Source of the DNA: JACDAL01 sp963849115
GTDB lineage: Bacteria; Actinomycetota; CADDZG01; WHSQ01
Direction: 5' to 3'
NCBI GenBank assembly: GCA_963849115.1
Contig: CAWKGK010000008.1
Location: 186,001 to 250,000 of the forward strand
DNA: 64,000 nucleotides
This document shows positions 1-9,834 of the stretch, piece after piece. Every line of letters begins with the position of its first letter. Positions within the stretch are counted from its first letter, which is position 1. The position numbers and the translations under genes are program-made. The notes under the pieces were generated by a model, which was not told where the DNA came from, did no database searches, and saw nothing but the letters and a program-made list of their open reading frames with translations.

Positions 1-534
1 GGCTCGATGCGAGAGCTTGAACTTACGCTCACTCTGCATCCCACTCGCAACCACCGTGACCTGTGCCGAAGCCCGGCGAGCACTGCCCGCCTGAAGCCCA
101 ATGCGTGCCCTCCGCCACAGGAGTCGTACATTTTCTGATCTCTGAGGAAGGACGGCATGGGTCTCTTGGAAGGCACGCCACGCGAGATCGGTGAAGGACC
201 GAGCCGTCGGCTTCTGGCCGAGAAAGATCGCATCGTAGGCATCCTGCACGGCTTCCTTGACCTTGGGCCGTTGGGCTTCGAGCCGTGCTTTGGCGTCCTT
301 GGTCAGCTGTCCTGGCCTGCCCGCTCTGCTCACGCGCAGTTTCCAGGGTGCGTGATCGATTTTCGGCTCGGTCCGAGGCGGCTCCGAACGCCCTTTTGCC
401 CGGCTCCCGAACACCTCGAGCGGCGAGCGGCCCTCGCCGCCCACGGCGGCCACCCAGATCAGGGCCACCGCCACGATCGCCACGGAGGCGGCTCCTATCC
501 ATATTCGCTTGTCGGTAGGCAGATTTGAAATCAA
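1..534 (-). CDS. Membrane-anchored protein of unknown function (3' end outside window)
   Basis: An uninterrupted minus-strand frame runs from a TTG codon at 534 off the left edge, giving at least 178 residues. The TTG follows a good ribosome site (GAGGGG four bases upstream). The product starts with a short basic segment and one hydrophobic helix (about residues 8-30, containing IWIGAASVAIVAVALIW). A soluble, Arg/Lys/Ala-rich region follows, with a likely helical stretch around LTKDAKARLEAQRPKVKEA. This looks like a single-pass protein with its C-terminal part outside the membrane. I do not recognise the family. The other long frames across this stretch give low-complexity Arg/Gly/Pro peptides typical of shadow frames. 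It is transcribed divergently from the STAS gene. Confidence 0.6.
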   Translation of the reverse strand, partial: MISNLPTDKRIWIGAASVAIVAVALIWVAAVGGEGRSPLEVFGSRAKGRSEPPRTEPKIDHAPWKLRVSRAGRPGQLTKDAKARLEAQRPKVKEAVQDAYDAIFLGQKPTARSFTDLAWRAFQETHAVLPQRSENVRLLWRRARIGLQAGSARRASAQVTVVASGMQSERKFKLSHRA

Positions 535-679
535 AGATCCCCTCGATCTGGCAGGCTGGGCAGGTTATCGCGTTGACTGTCGGTGTGTTCGAAACTTGCG
601 CTCTCCGGCCCCCGTGGAGCCGAGGGTAAGATTCCGGACTCTCTCATCGCCATAAGCAATTCGCTCTAGGAGGACGGCA

Positions 680-1021
680 ATGGAACTGGGCATAGATGTG
701 CGACGGCTCAACTCGTTTGCCGTCGTCGACGTCAAGGGCGAGGTGGACGTCTACACCGCTCCCAAACTGCGGGAACAGCTCATCGAGCTCGTTTCTGAAG
801 GCTCTTACGACATCGTCGTCAACCTCGAGGGAGTGGACTTTCTCGACTCCACAGGTCTCGGCGTGCTGGTGGGCGCCCTTAAGCGAGTCAAGGCCCACGA
901 GGGGGGGCTAGCACTCGTTTGCACTCAGGACAAAATCCTCAAGATCTTCAAGATAACGGGGCTGACCAAGGTGTTCCCCATCTATAACAGCGTCGAGGAC
1001 GCCGCCTCCGAGCCGGAATAG
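680..1021 (+). CDS. STAS-domain anti-sigma factor antagonist (SpoIIAA/RsbV type)
   Basis: This 113-residue protein is one STAS domain, the usual length for SpoIIAA/RsbV-type antagonists. In that family the unphosphorylated form binds an anti-sigma kinase and frees a sigma factor. The motif VDFLDSTGLGVLVGA places the expected phosphorylated serine at Ser57. The ATG at 680 follows an AGGAGG site about seven bases upstream. No anti-sigma kinase or sigma gene lies in the window, so the partner is unknown. The next gene (DtxR type) has its own promoter, so the STAS gene is probably transcribed alone. Confidence 0.9.
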   Translation: MELGIDVRRLNSFAVVDVKGEVDVYTAPKLREQLIELVSEGSYDIVVNLEGVDFLDSTGLGVLVGALKRVKAHEGGLALVCTQDKILKIFKITGLTKVFPIYNSVEDAASEPE

Positions 1022-1053
1022 CTGCCCGGAGGCGGTTCCGTATTTCGGCGGGG

Positions 1054-1082
1054 TTGACTTTTTGATCGCCCAAAACAATAAT
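1054..1082 (+). promoter_or_regulatory. Probable sigma70-type promoter of the DtxR-type regulator
   Basis: TTGACT (1054-1059) and AATAAT (1077-1082) are separated by exactly 17 bases, close to the TTGACA/TATAAT consensus and an AT-rich island in GC-rich DNA. Transcription would begin near 1089-1091. That coincides with an in-frame TTG at 1091, so the message may be leaderless. The -10 box lies inside the palindrome at 1066-1089. Confidence 0.6.
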
Positions 1083-1089
1083 TGGGCGA
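1066..1089. promoter_or_regulatory. Palindromic operator candidate over the dtxR-type promoter
   Basis: A perfect 8-base inverted repeat, TCGCCCAA (1066-1073) and TTGGGCGA (1082-1089), flanks an 8-base AT-rich centre. It covers the -10 element and the likely start point. A dimeric repressor bound here would block transcription, so autoregulation by the adjacent DtxR-type protein is the simplest inference. It does not resemble the IdeR iron-box consensus I remember. Confidence 0.55.
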
Positions 1090-1090
1090 C

Positions 1091-1813
1091 TTGAAAAAGA
1101 TACTGGTCTCATTCACCAAACCGGATCGCGAGATGTTGAAGGCGATCTACCGCCTCTCCAAAGGGGGCGGGTTCGCCCACACCGGAGCGCTGGCGGACGC
1201 GATCGGCCTGTCTCCCGGGACCGTGACCACGACCATCAAGAGGCTGGCCGAGAGAGATCTGCTCGAGCACCAGCCCTACCGCGGCGTGGAGCTGACGACC
1301 TCCGGACGTCGAGCCGCGGTAGCGGCCATCCGCCGTCATCGCATCGTCGAGCGGTTTCTCTCGGACATGCTGGGCTACGCCTGGAACGAGGCGGATCGCC
1401 TCGCGGGAGCGTTCGAGCACGAGCTCCCTCAGGAGGTGGAGGAGCGCATGTTCGTGGCGATGGACCGCCCCGCGACCTGTCCTCACGGCTTTCCCATCCC
1501 CGAGCCGGACGTCTCCCACATCCCCGAGATGCCGACCCTGTACGCGCTCGAGCCGGGGGCCGAGGCGGTGGTAGCGATGCCAGGCTCAACCGACCCGGCG
1601 GTGGTGAAGTTTCTCGACGCCATGGGCCTCAGGCCCGGTGTCAGGGTGCAGATCAAGGAGAAGCATCCCTTCGATGGGCCGCTGGTGATGAGGGTTGCGG
1701 GCGAAGATCGGACCATCGGGGAAAAGGTTGCGAGCCAGATCTTCGTCAGATTGGTAAAGGGCACGGACGACGGCTCAAACGGACAAGGAAACCTCAACGA
1801 GCAGCCGGCGTAG
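1091..1813 (+). CDS. DtxR/MntR-family metal-dependent transcriptional regulator
   Basis: About 240 residues. The N-terminal winged helix-turn-helix covers roughly residues 8-65 (MLKAIYRLSKGGG, then LADAIGLSPGTVTTTIKRLA). A helical dimerisation and metal-binding domain follows (HRIVERFLSDMLGY, and CPHGFPIPEPD around residue 135). The C-terminus is a FeoA/SH3-like domain (about 155-230). This is the full three-domain DtxR architecture. Family members sense Fe(II) or Mn(II), and the sequence alone does not say which. The start is uncertain: TTG at 1082 sits inside the -10 box, TTG at 1091 fits a leaderless message, and ATG at 1133 removes part of the first helix. No metal transporter gene is adjacent. 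Confidence 0.85.
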   Translation: MKKILVSFTKPDREMLKAIYRLSKGGGFAHTGALADAIGLSPGTVTTTIKRLAERDLLEHQPYRGVELTTSGRRAAVAAIRRHRIVERFLSDMLGYAWNEADRLAGAFEHELPQEVEERMFVAMDRPATCPHGFPIPEPDVSHIPEMPTLYALEPGAEAVVAMPGSTDPAVVKFLDAMGLRPGVRVQIKEKHPFDGPLVMRVAGEDRTIGEKVASQIFVRLVKGTDDGSNGQGNLNEQPA

Positions 1814-1894
1814 ACCAAGCCAGGTCTTCCGGTTCATTGGACAGATCGGTTCTAAGGACTGATCGGGTTTAGGAGAGAAGGGAGCAGGGGTTAG

Positions 1895-4231
<2,337 letters not shown>

Positions 4232-4284
4232 GAAGCCTCATCCTCAGCGGTCGTTCGTAGGGCTTGCTATGACTCTGCCGCCGG

Positions 4285-4323
4285 GCGGTGGCTCCTGTGC
4301 GACCGTCGCACGTGAGCCACCGC
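4285..4323. terminator. Bidirectional hairpin between hppA and the KimA-like permease
   Basis: A very strong inverted repeat: GCGGTGGCTC pairs with GAGCCACCGC (10 bp). Inside it, after a 2x2 mismatch, GTGCGAC pairs with GTCGCAC. It lies between the stop codons of two converging genes, as expected for a shared terminator. No long T-tract follows on either side. The GTGCGAC arms leave almost no loop, so the tip must open. Confidence 0.65.
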
Positions 4324-4333
4324 GGGGTGGGGC

Positions 4334-6607
4334 TCAGGGAGCACCTGTTTCTATGTGGTAGGGGACTGAGACCGCCACCACGCCGCGCTCGAACAGCAGA
4401 CGGCTTTTTATCACCAGAGCGGTCTGGCCGTGTAGCAGCTGATGGCGGCGCTTGGAGACGATGAACTCCGGCATCACCACTGTGACCACCCGCTTGACCC
4501 CGTCGGGCTTGAACCTGTGTACGTAGTCGATCAACGAGCCCCCTATGTCCCTGAAGGGGGAGTCGTCGATCTCGAGCGGATGGGGTATGCCCGAGGCGAG
4601 CCACTCGTTGCCGAGCTTCTCGGTAGCGGCGGGGTCGAGCCCGAACGACACCGCTCTGATGTCGGTGGGCCGCAGTGTCTCGGCGTATTCGATCGCCTGC
4701 AGCGTGGCGTTGTGGACCCCCGCCACCAGCACCAGGACATAATTGCGGGCGGGTTCGATGGATCGGAGGGCCCCGCTACCCGCATCGGCCTCGGAGCGGT
4801 CGAGGGGAACGTCCAGCACCTGGATCCCCGGCTCGCGCAAGAAGGAGGCCTTGAGCCGCTGCAAGCCGGGCTGTCTCATGATCTGCCACAGGCCCTTCGA
4901 CTGGAGCACCTCGGGCACCACCAGAGTGAGGAAGTCGTCCTGCCCCAGGTCTTTGCGCAGCGACCGCAGGTGTTTCTTGAGCCGGGTCTTGCGTGACTCC
5001 CCCGGAGGCATAATCGCCATCTCGACCTGAGGTGCGAGCTTGGCCCACTCGTCCCGCACGGAGTCATCGAATGCCACCGCATGCAGATCGGCGGGTCTCA
5101 CCGAACGCGCGTACCCGAGGGCGCGGGCGGTGGCGGCATCGACCCGCTCGACCAGGATGACCATGTGCTGGTGTCCCGGCCTGCGGTCGGCCGGGACCCG
5201 CTCGGGATGGGCGAGCTCGGCCCTGAGCTCAGTGTAGTGACGGTGCACCGATCGCATCGCATAGATCATCACCGGGATGACCGCGATGACGATGTAGGCG
5301 CCATCCAAGAACTTACTCTGGATCACGACTATCAGAACGACGGCGGTAAGTGTCGCTCCAAGCCCGTTGATGGCGGCACTTTGCCTCCAGCCCTTCTCGC
5401 GAGACTTTCTCCAGTGCACCACCATGCCGGCCTGCGACAGGGTGAAGGAGATGAATACGCCCACCAGATAGAGCTGGATGAGCCGGTTGAGCGTGGCGTC
5501 GAATGCGACTATCAACACGCAGGCGAAGAAGGTGAGGATGATCACGCCGTTCGAGAACACGAGGCGATCGCCACGGTTCATTAGCTGGCGCGGCAGAAAG
5601 CGATCGACTGCGAGGATCGAAGTCAGGTTGGGGAAGCCGGCAAAGGCGGTGTTCGCGGCTAGGAACAAGATGGCAGCGGTCATGGCGTTGATGACGTAGA
5701 AGAACAGCCCCTTGCCGAATATCGCTCCCGTCATTTGGGCGATTACCGTCTGCGTAGAGGTGTGTGTGAAAACAACCTCTGTACTCCTGGCCAGCCATGA
5801 AGTACCAATGAACAACGAGATCGAGATCAGACCCATGATCAGCATCGTTGTGGCGGCATTCTTGGACTGCGGGTAGCGAAAGGCGGTGATGCCGTTGGAT
5901 ATTGCTTCGACTCCGGTCAATGCGGTCGTGCCGGCCGAGAACGCCTTGAGCAGTAGCAGAAACGTTAGAGCGCTGTGGGCATTCCCATAGCCTTCCGGCG
6001 CGTCGACCACAGGGCAACCCCCGATGCACTTGACGAAGCCCGTCCCTAGCAGCACGAACATGCACAGGATGAAACCGTAGGTAGGGATGGCGAAGAACGT
6101 GCCCGACTCGCGCACGCCGCGCAGGTTTGCGAGCGCCACGACGAGGACGAAGAAGACACCCAGAGAAACCTTGTGGTCGATCAGCTGGGGCGCGGACGAC
6201 ACAAGGGCGTCGACTCCCGCGACGGTCGAAACGGAGACAGTGAGCACGTAATCCAATAGAAGCGCGGCCGCGGCAAGCAACCCTGGATACATCCCAAGGT
6301 TGTCGTGAGAGACGATGTAGGCACCGCCCCCGTTAGGGTAGGCGTGCAGGGTCTGCCGATAGGACCAGACGACTACGGCTAGCAGCGTCGCTACGGCAAT
6401 CGACACGGGCACTACGTTTGCGACCGCGGCCGCTCCTGCGACACTCAGCACAAGCATGATCTCGCCGGTCGCGTAGGCGACCGATGACAATGCGTCCGAA
6501 GAGAACACCGGCAGGGCGATGGTCTTGGGCAGCAGGGTGTGGCCGAGCTCACCCGACGCCATCGGGCGACCCACCAGGATGCGCTTGAAAGCGGCTTGCG
6601 TCTTCAT
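4334..6607 (-). CDS. APC-superfamily permease, KimA-like (putative potassium transporter)
   Basis: This 757-residue protein has about 12 hydrophobic helices in its first 460 residues (SSDALSSVAYATGEIML near residue 37, then YPNGGGAYIVSHDNLGMYPG) and a long soluble C-terminal region. The N-terminal motif resembles KimA/YdaO, the high-affinity K+ importer of Bacillus. The C-terminal part contains two similar segments (HQHMVILVERVDAATARALGYAR and RNYVLVLVAGVHNATLQAIEYAE), suggesting a duplicated universal-stress-like domain. The next upstream genes are an OB-fold protein and, divergently, two TrkA-like proteins, as I remember for Mycobacterium Rv2690c-Rv2694c. Potassium is therefore favoured, but amino-acid transport cannot be excluded. 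Confidence 0.82.
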   Translation of the reverse strand: MKTQAAFKRILVGRPMASGELGHTLLPKTIALPVFSSDALSSVAYATGEIMLVLSVAGAAAVANVVPVSIAVATLLAVVVWSYRQTLHAYPNGGGAYIVSHDNLGMYPGLLAAAALLLDYVLTVSVSTVAGVDALVSSAPQLIDHKVSLGVFFVLVVALANLRGVRESGTFFAIPTYGFILCMFVLLGTGFVKCIGGCPVVDAPEGYGNAHSALTFLLLLKAFSAGTTALTGVEAISNGITAFRYPQSKNAATTMLIMGLISISLFIGTSWLARSTEVVFTHTSTQTVIAQMTGAIFGKGLFFYVINAMTAAILFLAANTAFAGFPNLTSILAVDRFLPRQLMNRGDRLVFSNGVIILTFFACVLIVAFDATLNRLIQLYLVGVFISFTLSQAGMVVHWRKSREKGWRQSAAINGLGATLTAVVLIVVIQSKFLDGAYIVIAVIPVMIYAMRSVHRHYTELRAELAHPERVPADRRPGHQHMVILVERVDAATARALGYARSVRPADLHAVAFDDSVRDEWAKLAPQVEMAIMPPGESRKTRLKKHLRSLRKDLGQDDFLTLVVPEVLQSKGLWQIMRQPGLQRLKASFLREPGIQVLDVPLDRSEADAGSGALRSIEPARNYVLVLVAGVHNATLQAIEYAETLRPTDIRAVSFGLDPAATEKLGNEWLASGIPHPLEIDDSPFRDIGGSLIDYVHRFKPDGVKRVVTVVMPEFIVSKRRHQLLHGQTALVIKSRLLFERGVVAVSVPYHIETGAP

Positions 6608-6616
6608 CGGCGGAAC

Positions 6617-6994
6617 TTAACCCCGCTCGGGGCCGGGGACGAGTTGGTACTCGGGATTCAGGATGACCTTCTCCTCATCGATACCGACCCCCACCATGCC
6701 CTCGATCACCAGACCGACTCCCAGACGAATCCCCGACATGCTCTGGCGGCCCAGCCATTTGGCGACGATCTCCCCGGAGCCGTCGATCACGGTGGCCTGG
6801 ATGCAGCCCGACCCCTGGCGAGGGTCGATCCGAATGTTCTGAACAACGCCGGCAACCTTGTGCCGGCGTTGTTCGGAGGCCTCCCCGATCGGGGTTGCCC
6901 CCGGAATCGTCTCGGCCCATTTCCTCAGATTCTCGGAGCGGATGGCCTCGGGAGGTTTGGTCAGCCTGTCGAGCCAGCCGGAGTTGTTAGGCAC
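6617..6994 (-). CDS. OB-fold nucleic-acid-binding-like protein
   Basis: A 125-residue protein whose second half is a compact beta-rich OB fold (VAGVVQNIRIDPRQGSGCIQ, ATVIDGSGEIVAKWLGR, LVIEGMVGVGIDEEKVILNP). It resembles the small actinobacterial OB-fold protein found beside the TrkA pair (Rv2694c-like). The frame stays open far upstream, but conservation-like sequence begins only near 6990, so I chose GTG at 6994. No clear ribosome site precedes it. It lies nine bases upstream of the permease gene and is probably co-transcribed. Its biochemical role is unknown. Confidence 0.7.
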   Translation of the reverse strand: MPNNSGWLDRLTKPPEAIRSENLRKWAETIPGATPIGEASEQRRHKVAGVVQNIRIDPRQGSGCIQATVIDGSGEIVAKWLGRQSMSGIRLGVGLVIEGMVGVGIDEEKVILNPEYQLVPGPERG

Positions 6995-7082
6995 GAGGGA
7001 GAAGTATGTCAGTATCTCCGCGCCATTCGCGTATCCGAGACGGAGCCAGACCTCCGCCGCCGGGTGGAAAGGAGCTCGCCAC

Positions 7083-7745
7083 GTGCATGTAATCATCGCC
7101 GGCTGCGGCCGCGTGGGCTCGGACCTCGCGTTGAGCCTCGAATCCGCCGGGCACTCGGTGGCTGTGATCGACAAGAACCCCCGGGCGTTCGAGCGGCTCC
7201 GAGAGTCCGTTAAGGGCCGGCGGGTGGTCGGCTTCGCCTTCGACCGCGACGTACTGGAAGTGGCGGGGATCTCGGAAGCGCACGCCTTTGCCTCCGTTAC
7301 GAGCGGAGACAACTCGAACATTGTCTCCGCGCGCGTCGCCCGAGAGCACTACCGTATTCCTCAAGTCATCGCTCGCATCTACGACCCTCGTCGCGCCCAG
7401 GTCTATCAGCGACTCGGAATCCCAACGGTAGCGACGGTTAGATGGACCACCGATCAGATGCTGCGCTATCTCGTGCCCGAAGACGTGCCGGTGGAGCACA
7501 CGGTCGACAACGGCGAGGTCATAATCGCGGCCCTTGCCGCCCCTTCCGAGGTGATCGGCAAGGGGGGGTCGGACCTGGACGTCGCCGGTCATCGTCGAGT
7601 GGTTGCCGTGAGCCGTTTCGGCGTCCCCCGCATACCCGATGATGAGTTGACGATTCAGGACGGCGACATCCTTCACGTCGCGGTGGTCAGAGCGGATGCG
7701 GCTTTGCTGCGGGAGCAGCTCAAAGAGACGGGTGGGCCGGCATGA
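7083..7745 (+). CDS. TrkA-type potassium uptake regulatory protein (first of a pair, CeoB-like)
   Basis: A 220-residue cytosolic regulatory subunit. It has an N-terminal RCK_N nucleotide-binding Rossmann fold (AGCGRVGSDLALSLESAGH, acidic ligand in VIDKNPRAF) and a C-terminal RCK_C domain (about residues 140-215). The GTG at 7083 has an AAAGGAG site eight bases upstream. In frame, the open reading extends further back, but that region holds the divergent promoter space. It overlaps the second TrkA gene by ATGA, so the two are probably made together. In actinobacteria such pairs regulate a membrane K+ transporter, and the KimA-like permease is the likely partner. Confidence 0.88.
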   Translation: MHVIIAGCGRVGSDLALSLESAGHSVAVIDKNPRAFERLRESVKGRRVVGFAFDRDVLEVAGISEAHAFASVTSGDNSNIVSARVAREHYRIPQVIARIYDPRRAQVYQRLGIPTVATVRWTTDQMLRYLVPEDVPVEHTVDNGEVIIAALAAPSEVIGKGGSDLDVAGHRRVVAVSRFGVPRIPDDELTIQDGDILHVAVVRADAALLREQLKETGGPA

Positions 7746-8425
7746 CCAGGAAATGCATGCGAATCGCAATCGCCGGGGCCGGCAACGTCGGAACTTATGT
7801 CGCGGGCGACCTTCACGCCAAAGGACATGAAGTCCTGCTCATCGAACAAAACAAGGAAGTCGTCCAGCATCTCAAGGAGGAGCTCGACGTCACCTGGATC
7901 GTAGGCGATGCCTGTGAGCTCTACACTCTGGACGCGGCGGTCCTCACTTCGTGCGATGTCGTGGTTGCGGCCACCGGGGACGATGAAGACAACCTCGTGA
8001 TCTCCCTTCTCGCCAAGCAGGAGTTCGGCGTGCGCCGGGTAGTAGGACGTGTGAACCATCCGGACAACGAGTGGTTGTTCACCGAGAGTTGGGGTGTCGA
8101 CGTAGCGGTCAGTACTCCACATTTGCTTACCTCCCTGGTCGAGGAGGCGGTCTCCACCGGAGATCTCGTAAGGCTTCTGAAACTCGAGCAGGGAAAGGTG
8201 GCGCTGCTCGAGGTGACTCTGGCGGAAGGCTCACCCGCCGAAGGTAAGACCGTGGGCGAGCTCCAGATGCCGCCGGATTGCACGTTGGTTGCCATCGTGC
8301 GGGATCGCCACGTGATTGCCCCGACGCCGGAAACGCAGTTGAGTGTCGGCGACGAGGTCTTGGCGCTTGCTACGCCCGAGGCCGAATCGGATCTAAGAGA
8401 GGTTCTTGCTGGAGACGAGGAGTGA
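7742..8425 (+). CDS. TrkA-type potassium uptake regulatory protein (second of a pair, CeoC-like)
   Basis: A 227-residue TrkA-family protein. RCK_N covers about residues 6-130, with the nucleotide-binding glycine motif AGAGNVGTYVAGDL and a partner acid in LLIEQNKEVV. The RCK_C domain is at about 140-220 (LLEVTLAEGSPAEGKTVGEL). The ATG at 7742 overlaps the previous stop. ATG at 7757 is an alternative start that keeps the whole Rossmann fold. It is translationally coupled on both sides, since the HD gene starts inside its stop codon. The two TrkA proteins are clearly homologous but divergent, consistent with a hetero-oligomeric ring. Confidence 0.88.
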   Translation: MTRKCMRIAIAGAGNVGTYVAGDLHAKGHEVLLIEQNKEVVQHLKEELDVTWIVGDACELYTLDAAVLTSCDVVVAATGDDEDNLVISLLAKQEFGVRRVVGRVNHPDNEWLFTESWGVDVAVSTPHLLTSLVEEAVSTGDLVRLLKLEQGKVALLEVTLAEGSPAEGKTVGELQMPPDCTLVAIVRDRHVIAPTPETQLSVGDEVLALATPEAESDLREVLAGDEE

Positions 8426-8973
8426 ACCGCAAGGAGGGCCGCGCTCTGGTCGAGAAGTACGCGGAGAAAGATACGACCATCCGCCATCTCGTCTCCGTTG
8501 AAGGTGTCATGAGGGCACTTGCCAGGCACTTCGATGAGGATGTCGAGCGCTGGGGGCTGGCCGGGATGTTCCATGACCTGGATCAGGACCAGACTCACGA
8601 TGATATCTCCCGCCATGGCTATCAGTCGGTCGAATGGCTGGAAGCGGAAGGCTACGGAGACTCCGAGGTCCTCAACGCGATCCTGGCTCACGGTGAGGAG
8701 CGTTACCAAACGGACCTCATGTCCCGTTCCATAGTGCATGCCGACGGCGTCTCGGGACTCCTGGTTGCTTGCGCCCTGGTCCGCCCTCAGCGGGCGGAGG
8801 GCATGAAGGTGTCATCGGTGAAGAAGAAGCTCAAAGAGAAGTCGTTCGCGCCGGGCGTCGAGCGGGACAAGATCAGGGGGGTGGAGGAGTCGATCGGAAT
8901 ACCGATGGACGAGTTCATTGCGATCTCAATCACGGGGCTTCAGGAGGTGGCACCGGAAATAGGCCTCGCCTGA
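8422..8973 (+). CDS. HD-domain hydrolase-like protein
   Basis: A 183-residue protein with an HD signature: His22, the HD pair His51-Asp52 (GMFHDLDQDQ), a later histidine in ILAHGEER, and Asp in IVHADGVSG. HD proteins are metal-dependent phosphohydrolases, often acting on nucleotides. The C-terminal third is basic (VSSVKKKLKEKSF). The GTG at 8422 overlaps the TGA of the TrkA gene and has GGAGACGAGG upstream. Its place in a K+ operon makes a link to a signalling nucleotide tempting, but the family is broad and the substrate cannot be read from the sequence. Confidence 0.78.
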   Translation: MNRKEGRALVEKYAEKDTTIRHLVSVEGVMRALARHFDEDVERWGLAGMFHDLDQDQTHDDISRHGYQSVEWLEAEGYGDSEVLNAILAHGEERYQTDLMSRSIVHADGVSGLLVACALVRPQRAEGMKVSSVKKKLKEKSFAPGVERDKIRGVEESIGIPMDEFIAISITGLQEVAPEIGLA

Positions 8974-9007
8974 TGCTCGTGCCGAGTGCTCGGCTGCAGA
9001 GCAAGCT

Positions 9008-9634
9008 TTATTGACCGCTCGACGCCTTGGCCCCCACCTTCCGGTTGCGCCGGCGTCTCACGTACCACAGCGCCGCTCCCACCAGCAGCAGGCCGCCGAT
9101 GACAAACGTGGGCCCGTTGAAATAGCCGAGGGCGAGCTCCCAATTGTCCTTGACCACTACGCCGAGATAGGCGAGACCGAAGGTCCAGGGGACCACTCCG
9201 AGAAAGGTATACACTGTAAACTTCAGGAAGGGCATCCGTGCGATTCCGGCGGGGAGCGAGATGAAGGTCCTGATCACCGGCAGGAGCCGGCTGAAGAAGG
9301 TCGCGGCTTCCCCGTACTTGTCCCACCACACCTCCGCCCGGTCGATGTCGTGGCTGCGGATCAGGATGTACTTGCCGTAACGATCGAGCAGCTCACGGCC
9401 GTAAAAACGTCCGGCCGCGTAGGCGACCCACGAGCCGACGAGATTGCCGAAGACGCCGGCGGCGGTGACCCAGTACAGGTTCAGAGTGCCTTCCGCCGAG
9501 TACCAGCCTCCGACCAGCATGGTCACCTCCGAGGGGAAAGGGATGCAGGCGGATTCGGCGAGCATGAGCAAGAAGATGGCCACATAGCCATACTGGATGA
9601 CCCAGTCCTTCATCAGCTGAACGACGGCTTCCAT
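9008..9634 (-). CDS. DedA-family (VTT/SNARE-associated) membrane protein
   Basis: A 208-residue polytopic membrane protein with the DedA hallmark FSRLLPVIRTFISLPAG, containing the conserved Arg-x-x-Pro-x-x-Arg and Ala-Gly, and the early ESACIPFPSE motif. The C-terminus is a basic cytoplasmic tail (RRRRNRKVGAK). DedA proteins are implicated in phospholipid flipping, including undecaprenyl phosphate or phosphatidylethanolamine in characterised members. It converges with the HD gene, with only a weak hairpin (GCCGAGTGCTCGGC, 8982-8995) in the 34-base gap. Upstream, about 200 bases separate it divergently from topA. Confidence 0.92.
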   Translation of the reverse strand: MEAVVQLMKDWVIQYGYVAIFLLMLAESACIPFPSEVTMLVGGWYSAEGTLNLYWVTAAGVFGNLVGSWVAYAAGRFYGRELLDRYGKYILIRSHDIDRAEVWWDKYGEAATFFSRLLPVIRTFISLPAGIARMPFLKFTVYTFLGVVPWTFGLAYLGVVVKDNWELALGYFNGPTFVIGGLLLVGAALWYVRRRRNRKVGAKASSGQ

Positions 9635-9834
9635 GGGGTTGGATGGTACTTTGCGAGGTTTGTTGGCGAGTCCCTAGCGATACTCAGCTGGATAGGAGCT
9701 GCGGAACAATCGCCACCGTGGCGGCGTTCTGGCAAAAAACGGCTGGTCAAGGCGGTGACCGGACCGGACGATGTGGGGACTACGGCAGACAGCCGTCGCC
9801 CGACAGGGCGCCCCCTCAAGGGATCAGGAGTGAT

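Noticed and set aside
29..502. 157-residue minus-strand open frame near the left edge
   Set aside because: Its product is low-complexity Arg/Gly/Ser. A second minus-strand frame with TTG start, ribosome site and a membrane helix is a better gene for the same DNA.
6608..6616. c-di-AMP (ydaO-type) riboswitch before the KimA-like gene
   Set aside because: The permease gene follows the OB-fold gene by nine bases, so there is no leader to hold a riboswitch; I saw no such fold ahead of the OB-fold gene either.
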